Below, piece after piece: positions 1 to 13,500 of a stretch of DNA of 64,000 nucleotides. Source of the DNA: Prostheceraeus crozeri. Lineage: Eukaryota > Platyhelminthes > Polycladida > Euryleptidae. The notes beneath the pieces are model-generated. The model was not told the DNA's origin and made no database searches. It worked only from the letters and a program-made list of their open reading frames with translations. The stretch lies in contig CAJQUW010000558.1 in assembly GCA_907163375.1 (NCBI GenBank), positions 124,001-188,000 on the forward strand, given 5' to 3'. Every line of letters begins with the position of its first letter. The stretch's first letter is position 1. The translations under genes were made by a program, and so were the position numbers.

Positions 1-2531
1 CCAGAGGAAATTTCTTTAAAAGTCGAATATTGCGCTAGATTGAAGATTTCTTTAACAATTTGCAGCAACATCCTAGATGACCAAAATATTGTGCAAGGAA
101 TATCTTTATACAGTATACTCGCAGGAAAAGAGGGAGAAAAGTGAGGAAACACTCCCATTATACGTGTAAAACTCTCCGTTTAAGCGGAAGAAATCATTGC
201 ATGGATTTCATGCCAGTCCATTCTTTGTAGCAGAAATAATTTTACCTTCTGTCCATAATGTCTGTCATCCATGTTCCAAGTGAAAGATTGTCCTGCAGTT
301 TGCTTCCACTTGTTTATTAAACATTCATGTATTCAGTGATTCAGTGCAGTAAGAAACATCCCGAAGCAGTCTCCGATGAATTTTGATGTTTGAGAAAGAT
401 ATGTTATACACAGTATTCGCATTGTATTTCGTCGTGCATTGTGAATGTGGAAGGGGAGACCTGAAATAAACGTTAATCTTCCTCCAACCAATACAGCGTT
501 GGCTGCCAGCAAAAACAGCTCTCTCACGACGATGTCTTTTCATGCTGATAGTAGGCCTACAGCAGCGACGCAATTTTCATATAAACCTTACAACAATATA
601 TACATCTAGAGGGCCTGCATCAGAATCATACAAATACATACAAAATCATACAATGGTTTTGACATAGCTTAATGAATGAATTTTTACAAATTTATTTGCT
701 GATTCAATGACTAAAATGCTAAATTAAATGCTTCCTAGTTTTGGCTAGTGACTATTACCATTCCTTCGTTCCATTGCTTTTGATAAGCTGTTATACTGTG
801 TAGGATTCATTTGTCATAGTTATAGGCGTGACATAATTTGAACAAAGATTATTTGTCTATACATTCTTCATTATCAGACTAATAATGTTTTTGTTTACCT
901 GTGCTCATGAAAGAGAAAGATTTCAATAACTGAATGATCAGAAATCTTAAATTAGAATAACGCCATACCTTCCATTCCATCAAGATTGCAATCACAGACA
1001 GTCAGTAACTTTAAATAGATTCAAAATAATGCTTTTCAACCAGTGAAGCGGTTACTCAGCAATGTCTTAATTGTAGGTCAGTAACTCATAGGATATATTT
1101 ATCCAACATTAGTGCATGGGTGTTATCAATTCAACAGAATGGTAACCATGGATCCATGACCGCATTGTTTTGGATTTCTGATGGCATCGGTAATGGAGAA
1201 AAACACCTTTCATTAATTTAAGATAAGCTTTGGTGGATGTTTTTTTTTTCTTTTACTTAGTTTTGAGCAAATGGCATTCTTTAGTTATTTTGTAAACTTA
1301 TTTAGCAAAATACAAGTTATGCCGTGAATTTTGTGGTGACGGAACAATCAACAAAAGTCTTCATGTATTTCTAACCATAAAGAAATAGTTTGTATAGGCT
1401 ATTCTCGAATAGAACTGCCAGACCATTTTCTAAATGAATTTTGTGCAAATTGTATTTGAGCCAGGGTGGTTGAAAACATTTTTGATTGAAAAAAGGTATT
1501 TAAAACGATTTTTATTTTATAAAAAGTATAAAGTTTTTACTGTCCTCACGTTCGATCCTGCAATCCTACAAACCATAGATTTTTCCATGTGCCATCATTG
1601 TACATAGGTAAGATATCAGACTTCCATTCTAGTCAACAATTATCTACTTCTATGCATTCGATTGAAACAATTCAAGCTTATCAATAATGTCGCTAAATAA
1701 ATATATTCAGTATTTACAATGAAAAATGAATTTATGTTTATCAAATTACGATGAAATGTTTGTCGAGAAAAAGAATTTATTCAAGTTTAAATGAAATTTG
1801 AGAATTTGTAGCAATGTTAGCATAATGCTCCGTTAGTTGCCTAAATAAACAGTGTTACTTTACTAAACAGTCTACTAAACAATAATTGACATTGAATTTT
1901 TACATTATCGAGAGATTACAGAAGCAGTACACGTTTTGATAATAGGCCTTCTGCTGACATCCCCTGATAGTGATGCATTCAAGGAAGAATGAGGTTCGAA
2001 GGAGCAGTTTGAATTAGCAAGATCTGTTGATTTATTCCCAGACAAAGAATTGCGACTGCAGTCATAGACAGGTAGACAGTAGACAGGCCACTCATTGAAA
2101 TAGGTTTACAAAAGATGCGGTATCAGATTTAGTAACTAAGAAGAGCAATTGACTGAACATCAGCGTGCGTGTCGATTTGAGATTGAAACTCACGAACTTG
2201 ACACCTCGCTATCAGGAATTGTATGGCAAACATCAGGCTCAATGCAATCATCGTCTTTGGCCATTACATATAGCTTTTTGTTGTAATCTTTCTTGGTGAG
2301 ACTTCCTAAATACATGGACGTAGGCCTACTTACATATTTCCAGATTATTTGCATGAAAAGTCAGAAGTATTTGAAAACATGTGTTGATACTATCTTTGAC
2401 TTCCTTTTTAAACTTGAATGGGGACCTACTAGTTTAGAGGGAGGAATTAGGGATGTTTTAGTGGTAATTTGTTTATATCAATTTGTTAATGATAACTTTA
2501 TTTTTTGATAGTAATCACTATCAATCACATT

Positions 2532-2557
2532 CATCAAATTTCAATTGAAATTTGATG
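2532..2557. repeat. 26-bp perfect palindrome in the array unit
   Basis: Half-site CATCAAATTTCAA followed directly by its exact reverse complement. It is preceded at about 2508-2525 by a second, nearly perfect 18-bp palindrome (TGATAGTAATCACTATCA). The pair recurs at 7050-7075 and 11568-11593. Confidence 0.9.
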
Positions 2558-2816
2558 TTAACATCGTAGGTTGGGATAGACATACCAAGTCTTGCAAATT
2601 AAGACTATCCGAGATGCTCTGACTAGGAAAAGACTTCATTCAGCGCAACAGAGACGAAGATCAAACAACAATTTTTGACTGCATGTAGATTGAAGAAAAT
2701 ATCCTTTTAATGTTAGTTTTGATGGAGAAAGACATTCTTGACAAATTTGACTTTGATAACAACACATATTGATGCTGATAGTTCTTCATAGTGAGGAAAG
2801 AAAGAAGGCAACTCTG

Positions 2817-2977
2817 CTTTGTTTTACAGTCGATTTTCTATTTAAGTTAAGTTTCCAAAATATTTTCTGGGTGGACCACCTTGTTCCATCGACCTTTGAA
2901 GGCGCGGGACGCCGAAGTAAGTTTGTCGTGATTTAGAAATTAATAGAATTTAATAGAAATTCGACTGTAAAACAAAG
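2817..2977. repeat. 161-bp inverted-repeat (MITE-like) element in array copy 1
   Basis: The ends CTTTGTTTTACAGTCGA and its reverse complement form 24-bp inverted termini with one mismatch (2817-2840 and 2954-2977). The interior includes a GC-rich stretch (GGCGCGGGACGCC). I see no clear target duplication. This could be a small MITE or a structured element of the repeat unit. It is absent from copy 4. Confidence 0.65.
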
Positions 2978-4520
2978 AGGTCGAGTTACCTTTTTTCTTT
3001 GCTCTATATCAATATGATCTCCCGTCGTTTGGTCAACTACGTCAGACCATTCTGATGAAAATGTGTTTCTTTTACATGGCTTGTTCTACATAATACTTGG
3101 CATTTTCATGAGAGACGACTGATTTTAGAATCCAATTTTTTTTAGCAAAATCTTTCATAATCAATTGATGAATGGATGCAATGGTTGCAAGAACTTTTTT
3201 AAGTTTTAATTCAGTGTACTGTTCGGTTCAGATTTCAGCATTGATTTTTGTATTTGTGATGCTTGTTCTATTGCTCGCTTTTCTTATAATTCGTCATCAT
3301 CATTTTGTATATACAACTCGCTTTAATTTATTATACTTAATTTTTTGTGGATTTGTTTTTTAATTAAAATTATTTTTAAGTATTAAGTCACTATAAAATC
3401 ATCTTAATTTTTATAGTTTATCATTTTCATTATATATTTACTACAGCTTCCTATTTATATTGAATTTATGTATTTTGTGTCATTGATTTATTGTTGATTG
3501 TATTATGGCAAGTATGTCAATAATTAATGTGTCTTCTGAATCTGTGATTTCACATTTTTCATAGCAGTGTACTGCTTTTTGTTGGTATTGATCCTTTTGT
3601 TGTGCATAGGCACCGAGACGGGCACATTCTATAATTTGTTGTGATTATTCCTGTCCTTGTGGTTCATTCCAAAACCTACACCAGAGACGTGAATCTGCAA
3701 TTTTGAAGCTTTTCTTTACAATATTCAATAATTGAAATCATCCGTTGCATTCACTGCGTCCTTTAACATCTTCTGTATCCGGCAGGGTTTTGCAGTCATT
3801 GTGTCAAACATCTCGTAGAAGGAACTCCTTTTATCTGAGAGCAGTCATCATATTGAACAATACTTTCGTTGATTGATTTTCTTTCTGACTATCTTGACTT
3901 CATATCTTAATCATGCCTGAAATGTACTCCGAAACTGTATTGATTCTCATTTTTTCTTGCAATATATATGATTTATTATTATTATTATTATTCAAAGATG
4001 TAATGTTCGATCGTTCCATTGATTCCATCGATTATGTCGTGTGTGGTATGTTCTTCAATCATTTCGTTGTGAGAACTGAAATCCATCTTGTAAATGTATA
4101 ATACTGCATCAGTTTCTTCACTTTTCATTTGGCATCGAGAAAGGTTGCGGTGATCCGCTTGCCGCAATACGATGAAAAAAATTTTGCTAGCTGAAGTACT
4201 ACAATACCTTTTTTTGCTTTTCCCAAATAAACTAATTAGATTCTCATAACTGTTTGAACTTTTTGAAAATCAAAATAGTCAACATCTATCATTTGAGCCG
4301 ATAGGTGTTAGGCTTAGCTATCCGGCACCGGCATCTGTAATTTTCACTGAGGTCTGTCTTTCAAACATTTATTTTCAGTTTGTGAGAAAATAATGAATGT
4401 ATGATATACCCGTATGTCGGTTAGTGGTCCATGTTATTTTGGTAAGTGTTGGAACCAAATTGTTCGTTGTGTTTCTCTGATGCTCAAATCGCACCGCACG
4501 AGATGTATCTCGATAACAAA

Positions 4521-7500
4521 CCAGAGGAAATTTCTTTAAAAGTCGAATATTGCGCTAGATTGAAGATTTTTTTAACAATGCAGCAACATCCTAGATGACC
4601 AAAATATTGTGCAAGGAATATCTTTATACAGTATACTCGCAGGAAAAGAGGGAGAAAAGTGAGGAAACACTTCCATTATACGTGTAAAACTCTCCGTTTA
4701 AGCGGAAGAAATCATTGCATGGATTTCATGCCAGTCCATTCTTTGTAGCGGAAATAATTTTACCTTTTGTCCATAATGTCTGTCATCCATGTTCCAAGTG
4801 AAAGATTGTCCTGCAGTTTGCTTCCACTTGTTTATTAAACATTCATGTATTCAGTGATTCAGTGCAGTAAGAAACATCCCGAAGCAGTCTCCGATGAATT
4901 TTGATGTTTGAGAAAGATATGTTATACACAGTATTCGCATTGTATTTCGTCGTGCATTGTGAATGTGGAAGGGGAGACCTGAAATAAACGTTAATCTTCC
5001 TCCAACCAATGCAGCGTTGGCTGCCAGCAAAAACAGCTCTCTCACGACGATGTCTTTTCATGCTGATAGTAGGCCTACAGCAGCGACGCAATTTTCATAT
5101 AAACCTTACAACAATATATACATCTAGAGGGCCTGCATCAGAATCATACAAATACATACAAAATCATACAATGGTTTTGACATATCTTAATGAATGAATT
5201 TTTACAAATTTATTTGCTGATTCAATGACTAAAATGCTAAATTAAATGCTTCCTAGTTTTGGCTAGTGACTATTACCATTCCTTCGTTCCATTGCTTTTG
5301 ATAAGCTGTTATACTGTGTAGGATTCATTTGTCATAGTTATAGGCGTGACATAATTTGAACAAAGATTATTTGTCTATACATTCTTCATTATCAGACTAA
5401 TAATGTTTTTGTTTACCTGTGCTCATGAAAGAGAAAGATTTCAATAACTGAATGATCAGAAATCTTAAATTAGAATAACGCCATACCTTCCATTCCATCA
5501 AGATTGCAATCACAGACAGTCAGTAACTTTAAATAGATTCAAAATAATGCTTTTCAACCAGTGAAGCGGTTACTCAGCAATGTCTTAATTGTAGGTCAGT
5601 AACTCATAGGATATATTTATCCAACATTAGTGCATGGGTGTTATCAATTCAACAGAATGGTAACCATGGATCCATGACCGCATTGTTTTGGATTTCTGAT
5701 GGCATCGGTAATGGAGAAAAACACCTTTCATTAATTTAAGATAAGCTTTGGTGGATGTTTTGTTTTTCTTTTACTTAGTTTTGAGCAAATGGCATTCTTT
5801 AGTTATTTTGTAAACTTATTTAGCAAAATACAAGTTTTGCCGTGAATTTTGTGGTGACGGAACAATCAACAAAAGTCTTCATGTATTTCTAACCATAAAG
5901 AAATAGTTTGTATAGGCTATTCTCGAATAGAACTGCCAGACCATTTTCTAAATGAATTTTGTGCAAATTGTATTTGAGCCAGGGTGGTTGAAAACATTTT
6001 TGATTGAAAAAAGGTATTTAAAACGATTTTTATTTTATAAAAAGTATAAAGTTTTTACTGTCCTCACGTTCGATCCTGCAATCCTACAAACCATAGATTT
6101 TTCCATGTGCCATCATTGTACATAGGTAAGATATCAGACTTCCATTCTAGTCAACAATTATCTACTTCTATGCATTCGATTGAAACAATTCAAGCTTATC
6201 AATAATGTCGCTAAATAAATATATTCAGTATTTACAATGAAAAATGAATTTATGTTTATCAAATTACGATGAAATGTTTGTCGAGAAAAAGAATTTATTC
6301 AAGTTTAAATGAAATTTGAGAATTTGTAGCAATGTTAGCATAATGCTCCGTTAGTTGCCTAAATAAACAGTGTTACTTTACTAAACAGTCTACTAAACAA
6401 TAATTGACATTGAATTTTTACATTATCGAGAGATTACAGAAGCAGTACACGTTTTGATAATAGGCCTTCTGCTGACATCCCCTGATAGTGATGCATTCAA
6501 GGAGGAATGAGGTTCGAAGGAGCAGTTTGAATTAGCAAGATCTGTTGATTTATTCCCAGACAAAGAATTGCGACTGCAGTCATAGACAGGTAGACAGTAG
6601 ACAGGCCACTCATTGAAATAGGTTTACAAAAGATGCGGTATCAGATTTAGTAACTAAGAAGAGCAATTGACTGAACATCAGCGTGCGTGTCGATTTGAGA
6701 TTGAAACTCACGAACTTGACACCTCGCTATCAGGAATTGTATGGCAAACATCAGGCTCAATGCAATCATCGTCTTTGGCCATTACATATAGCTTTTTGTT
6801 GTAATCTTTCTTGGTGAGACTTCCTAAATACATGGACGTAGGCCTACTTACATATTTCCAGATTATTTGCATGAAAAGTCAGAAGTATTTGAAAACATGT
6901 GTTGATACTATCTTTGACTTCCTTTTTAAACTTGAATGGGGACCTACTAGTTTAGAGGGAGGAATTAGGGATGTTTTAGTGGTAATTTGTTTATATCAAT
7001 TTGTTAATGATAACTTTATTTTTTGATAGTAATCACTATCAATCACATTCATCAAATTTCAATTGAAATTTGATGTTAACATCGTAGGTTGGGATAGACA
7101 TACCAAGTCTTGCAAATTAAGACTATCCGAGATGCTCTGACTAGGAAAAGACTTCATTCAGCGCAACAGAGACGAAGATCAAACAACAATTTTTGACTGC
7201 ATGTAGATTGAAGAAAATATCCTTTTAATGTTAGTTTTGATGGAGAAAGACATTCTTGACAAATTTGACTTTGATAACAACACATATTGATGCTGATAGT
7301 TCTTCATAGTGAGGAAAGAAAGAAGGCAACTCTGCTTTGTTTTACAGTCGATTTTCTATTTAAGTTAAGTTTCCAAAATATTTTCTGGGTGGACCACCTT
7401 GTTCCATCGACCTTTGAAGGCGCGGGACGCCGAAGTAAGTTTGTCGTGATTTAGAAATTAATAGAATTTAATAGAAATTCGACTGTAAAACAAAGAGGTC

Positions 7501-9038
7501 GAGTTACCTTTTTTCTTTGCTCTATATCAATATGATCTCCCGTCGTTTGGTCAACTACGTCAGACCATTCTGATGAAAATGTGTTTCTTTTACATGGCTT
7601 GTTCTACATAATACTTGGCATGTTCATGAGAGACGACTGATTTTAGAATCCAATTTTTTTTAGCAAAATCTTTCATAATCAATTGATGAATGGATGCAAT
7701 GGTTGCAAGAACTTTTTTAAGTTTTAATTCAGTGTACTGTTCGGTTCAGATTTCAGCATTGATTTTTGTATTTGTGATGCTTGTTCTATTGCTCGCTTTT
7801 CTTATAATTCGTCATCATCATTTTGTATATACAACTCGCTTTAATTTATTATACTTAATTTTTTGTGGATTTGTTTTTTAATTAAAATTATTTTTAAGTA
7901 TTAAGTCACTATAAAATCATCTTAATTTTTATAGTTTATCATTTTCATTATATATTTACTACAGCTTCCTATTTATATTGAATTTATGTATTTTGTGTCA
8001 TTGATTTATTGTTGATTGTATTATGGCAAGTATGTTAATAATTAATGTGTCTTCTGAATCTGTGATTTCACATTTTTCATAGCAGTGTACTGCTTTTTGT
8101 TGGTATTGATCCTTTTGTTGTGCATAGGCACCGAGACGGGCACATTCTATAATTTGTTGTGATTATTCCTGTCCTTGTGGTTCATTCCAAAACCTACACC
8201 AGAGACGTGAATCTGCAATTTTGAAGCTTTTCTTTACAATATTCAATAATTGAAATCATCCGTTGCATTCACTGCGTCCTTTAACATCTTCTGTATCCGG
8301 CAGGGTTTTGCAGTCATTGTGTCAAACATCTCGTAGAAGGAACTCCTTTTATCTGAGAGCAGTCATCATATTGAACAATACTTTCGTTGATTGATTTTCT
8401 TTCTGACTATCTTGACTTCATATCTTAATCATGCCTGAAATGTACTCCGAAACTGTATTGATTCTCATTTTTTCTTGCAATATATATGATTTATTATTAT
8501 TATTATTATTCAAAGATGTAATGTTCGATCGTTCCATTGATTCCATCGATTATGTCGTGTGTGGTATGTTCTTCAATCATTTCGTTGTGAGAACTGAAAT
8601 CCATCTTGTAAATGTATAATACTGCATCAGTTTCTTCACTTTTCATTTGGCATCGAGAAAGGTTGCGGTGATCCGCTTGCCGCAATACGATGAAAAAAAT
8701 TTTGCTAGCTGAAGTACTACAATACCTTTTTTTGCTTTTCCCAAATAAACTAATTAGATTCTCATAACTGTTTGAACTTTTTGAAAATCAAAATAGTCAA
8801 CATCTATCATTTGAGCCGATAGGTGTTAGGCTTAGCTATCCGGCACCGGCATCTGTAATTTTCACTGAGGTCTGTCTTTCAAACATTTATTTTCAGTTTG
8901 TGAGAAAATAATGAATGTATGATATACCCGTATGTCGGTTAGTGGTCCATGTTATTTTGGTAAGTGTTGGAACCAAATTGTTCGTTGTGTTTCTCTGATG
9001 CTCAAATCGCACCGCACGAGATGTATCTCGATAACAAA
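4521..9038. repeat. Tandem macrosatellite unit, copy 2
   Basis: Head-to-tail copy of the preceding unit, 4518 bp long. It is 2 bp shorter near its start (ACAATGCAGC instead of ACAATTTGCAGC) and otherwise differs only by scattered single-base changes. The short ORFs of copy 1 are repeated at the same offsets. The very low divergence means recent duplication or continuing homogenisation. Confidence 0.95.
7335..7495. repeat. 161-bp inverted-repeat element in array copy 2
   Basis: Same element as at 2817-2977, carried along with the tandem duplication. Confidence 0.65.
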
Positions 9039-12000
9039 CCAGAGGAAATTTCTTTAAAAGTCGAATATTGCGCTAGATTGAAGATTTCTTTAACAATGCA
9101 GCAACATCCTAGATGACCAAAATATTGTGCAAGGAATATCTTTATACAGTATACTCGCAGGAAAAGAGGGAGAAAAGTGAGGAAACACTTCCATTATACG
9201 TGTAAAACTCTCCGTTTAAGCGGAAGAAATCATTGCATGGATTTCATGCCAGTCCATTCTTTGTAGCGGAAATAATTTTACCTTTTGTCCATAATGTCTG
9301 TCATCCATGTTCCAAGTGAAAGATTGTCCTGCAGTTTGCTTCCACTTGTTTATTAAACATTCATGTATTCAGTGATTCAGTGCAGTAAGAAACATCCCGA
9401 AGCAGTCTCCGATGAATTTTGATGTTTGAGAAAGATATGTTATACACAGTATTCGCATTGTATTTCGTCGTGCATTGTGAATGTGGAAGGGGAGACCTGA
9501 AATAAACGTTAATCTTCCTCCAACCAATACAGCGTTGGCTGCCAGCAAAAACAGCTCTCTCACGACGATGTCTTTTCATGCTGATAGTAGGCCTACAGCA
9601 GCGACGCAATTTTCATATAAACCTTACAACAATATATACATCTAGAGGGCCTGCATCAGAATCATACAAATACATACAAAATCATACAATGGTTTTGACA
9701 TATCTTAATGAATGAATTTTTACAAATTTATTTGCTGATTCAATGACTAAAATGCTAAATTAAATGCTTCCTAGTTTTGGCTAGTGACTATTACCATTCC
9801 TTCGTTCCATTGCTTTTGATAAGCTGTTATACTGTGTAGGATTCATTTGTCATAGTTATAGGCGTGACATAATTTGAACAAAGATTATTTGTCTATACAT
9901 TCTTCATTATCAGACTAATAATGTTTTTGTTTACCTGTGCTCATGAAAGAGAAAGATTTCAATAACTGAATGATCAGAAATCTTAAATTAGAATAACGCC
10001 ATACCTTCCATTCCATCAAGATTGCAATCACAGACAGTCAGTAACTTTAAATAGATTCAAAATAATGCTTTTCAACCAGTGAAGCGGTTACTCAGCAATG
10101 TCTTAATTGTAGGTCAGTAACTCATAGGATATATTTATCCAACATTAGTGCATGGGTGTTATCAATTCAACAGAATGGTAACCATGGATCCATGACCGCA
10201 TTGTTTTGGATTTCTGATGGCATCGGTAATAGAGAAAAACACCTTTCATTAATTTAAGATAAGCTTTGGTGGATGTTTTGTTTTTCTTTTACTTAGTTTT
10301 GAGCAAATGGCATTCTTTAGTTATTTTGTAAACTTATTTAGCAAAATACAAGTTATGCCGTGAATTTTGTGGTGACGGAACAATCAACAAAAGTCTTCAT
10401 GTATTTCTAACCATAAAGAAATAGTTTGTATAGGCTATTCTCGAATAGAACTGCCAGACCATTTTCTAAATGAATTTTGTGCAAATTGTATTTGAGCCAG
10501 GGTGGTTGAAAACATTTTTGATTGAAAAAATATATTTAAAACGTTTTTTATTTTATAAAAAGTATAAAGTTTTTACTGTCCTCACGTTCGATCCTGCAAT
10601 CCTACAAACCATAGATTTTTCCATGTGCCATCATTGTACATAGGTAAGATATCAGACTTCCATTCTAGTCAACAATTATCTACTTCTATGCATTCGATTG
10701 AAACAATTCAAGCTTATCAATAATGTCGCTAAATAAATATATTCAGTATTTACAATGAAAAATGAATTTATGTTTATCAAATTACGATGAAATGTTTGTC
10801 GAGAAAAAGAATTTATTCAAGTTTAAATGAAATTTGAGAATTTGTAGCAATGTTAGCATAATGCTCCGTTAGTTGCCTAAATAAACAGTGTTACTTTACT
10901 AAACAGTCTACTAAACAATAATTGACATTGAATTTTTACATTATCGAGAGATTACAGAAGCAGTACACGTTTTGATAATAGGCCTTCTGCTGACATCCCC
11001 TGATAGTGATGCATTCAAGGAGGAATGAGGTTCGAAGGAGCAGTTTGAATTAGCAAGATCTGTTGATTTATTCCCAGACAAAGAATTGCGACTGCAGTCA
11101 TAGACAGGTAGACAGTAGACAGGCCACTCATTGAAATAGGTTTACAAAAGATGCGGTATCAGATTTAGTAACTAAGAAGAGCAATTGACTGAACATCAGC
11201 GTGCGTGTCGATTTGAGATTGAAACTCACGAACTTGACACCTCGCTATCAGGAATTGTATGGCAAACATCAGGCTCAATGCAATCATCGTCTTTGGCCAT
11301 TACATATAGCTTTTTGTTGTAATCTTTCTTGGTGAGACTTCCTAAATACATGGACGTAGGCCTACTTACATATTTCCAGATTATTTGCATGAAAAGTCAG
11401 AAGTATTTGAAAACATGTGTTGATACTATCTTTGACTTCCTTTTTAAACTTGAATGGGGACCTACTAGTTTAGAGGGAGGAATTAGGGATGTTTTCGTGG
11501 TAATTTGTTTATATCAATTTGTTAATGATAACTTTATTTTTTGATAGTGATCACTATCAATCACATTCATCAAATTTCAATTGAAATTTGATGTTAACAT
11601 CGTAGGTTGGGATAGACATACCAAGTCTTGCAAATTAAGACTATCCGAGAGGCTCTGACTAGGAAAAGACTTCATTCAGCGCAACAGAGACGAAGATCAA
11701 ACAACAATTTTTGACTGCATGTAGATTGAAGAAAATATCCTTTTAATGTTAGTTTTGATGGAGAAAGACATTCTTGACAAATTTGACTTTGATAACAACA
11801 CATATTGATGCTGATAGTTCTTCATAGTGAGGAAAGAAAGAAGGCAACTCTGCTTTGTTTTACAGTCGATTTTCTATTTAAGTTAAGTTTCCAAAATATT
11901 TTCTGGGTGGACCACCTTGTTCCATCGACCTTTGAAGGCGCGGGACGCCGAAGTAAGTTTGTCGTGATTTAGAAATTAATAGAATTTAATAGAAATTCGA

Positions 12001-13500
12001 CTGTAAAACAAAGAGGTCGAGTTACCTTTTTTCTTTGCTCTATATCAATATGATCTCCCGTCGTTTGGTCAACTACGTCAGACCATTCTGATGAAAATGT
12101 GTTTCTTTTACATGGCTTGTTCTACATAATACTTGGCATGTTCATGAGAGACGACTGATTTTAGAATCCAATTTTTTTTAGCAAAATCTTTCATAATCAA
12201 TTGATGAATGGATGCAATGGTTGCAAGAACTTTTTTACGTTTTAATTCAGTGTACTGTTCGGTTCAGATTTCAGCATTGATTTTTGTATTTGTGATGCTT
12301 GTTCTATTGCTCGCTTTTCTTATAATTCGTCATCATCATTTTGTATATACAACTCGCTTTAATTTATTATACTTAATTTTTTGTGGATTTGTTTTTTAAT
12401 TAAAATTATTTTTAAGTATTAAGTCACTATAAAATCATCTTAATTTTTATAGTTTATCATTTTCATTATATATTTACTACAGCTTCCTATTTATATTGAA
12501 TTTATGTATTTTGTGTCATTGATTTATTGTTGATTGTATTATGGCAAGTATGTTAATAATTAATGTGTCTTCTGAATCTGTGATTTCACATTTTTTATAG
12601 CAGTGTACTGCTTTTTGTTGGTATTGATCCTTTTGTTGTGCATAGGCACCGAGACGGGCACATTCTATAATTTGTTGTGATTATTCCTGTCCTTGTGGTT
12701 CATTCCAAAACCTACACCAGAGACGTGAATCTGCAATTTTGAAGCTTTTCTTTACAATATTCAATAATTGAAATCATCCGTTGCATTCACTGCGTCCTTT
12801 AACATCTTCTGTATCCGGCAGGGTTTTGCAGTCATTGTGTCAAACATCTCGTAGAAGGAACTCCTTTTATCTGAGAGCAGTCATCATATTGAACAATACT
12901 TTCGTTGATTGATTTTCTTTCTGACTATCTTGACTTCATATCTTAATCATGCCTGAAATGTACTCCGAAACTGTATTGATTCTCATTTTTTCTTGCAATA
13001 TATATGATTTATTATTATTATTATTATTCAAAGATGTAATGTTCGATCGTTCCATTGATTCCATCGATTATGTCGTGTGTGGTATGTTCTTCAATCATTT
13101 CGTTGTGAGAACTGAAATCCATCTTGTAAATGTATAATACTGCATCAGTTTCTTCACTTTTCATTTGGCATCGAGAAAGGTTGCGGCGATGCGCTTGCCG
13201 CAATACGATGAAAAAAATTGTGCTAGCTGAAGTACTACAATACCTTTTTTTTGCTTTTCCCAAATAAACTTATTAGATTCTCATAACTGTTTGAACTTTT
13301 TGAAAATCAAAATAGTCAACATCTATCATTTGAGCCGATGTTAGGCTTAGCTATCCGGCACCGGCATCTGTAATTTTCACTGAGGTCTGTCTTTCAAACC
13401 TTTATTTTCAGTTTGTGAGAAAATAATGAATGTATACCCGGTATGTCGGTTAGTGATCCAAATGGAACCAAGTTGTTCATTGTGCTTCTCTGATGCCCAC
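9039..13500. repeat. Tandem macrosatellite unit, copy 3
   Basis: Third head-to-tail copy, about 4.46 kb. It matches copies 1 and 2 almost base for base until ~13,190. Its last ~300 bp carry more substitutions and small deletions, removing about 55 bp at the junction with copy 4. The junction is therefore diverged compared with the 1/2 and 2/3 junctions, as expected when homogenisation fades at the edge of an array. Confidence 0.93.
11853..12013. repeat. 161-bp inverted-repeat element in array copy 3
   Basis: Same element as at 2817-2977, third copy. Confidence 0.65.

Larger units (their letters stand above)
1..4520. repeat. Tandem macrosatellite unit, copy 1
   Basis: First visible copy of a ~4.52 kb unit that starts with CCAGAGGAAATTTC and ends with CGATAACAAA. 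The same start recurs at 4521 and 9039. The window begins exactly at the unit start, so the array may extend further left. The unit is AT-rich and has only short ORFs (82 codons at most), none resembling a known protein. Inside it are a short ATT microsatellite near 3975, a perfect 26-bp palindrome and a 161-bp inverted-repeat element, listed separately. I see no rRNA, snRNA, histone or tRNA gene in the unit. Confidence 0.95.

Noticed and set aside
325-573. Recurrent ORFs of 60-82 codons in the 4.5-kb unit (also at +4.5 and +9 kb)
   Set aside because: They repeat only because the unit repeats; they show no conserved motif or splice signals, and copy 4 does not preserve most of them as coding sequence.
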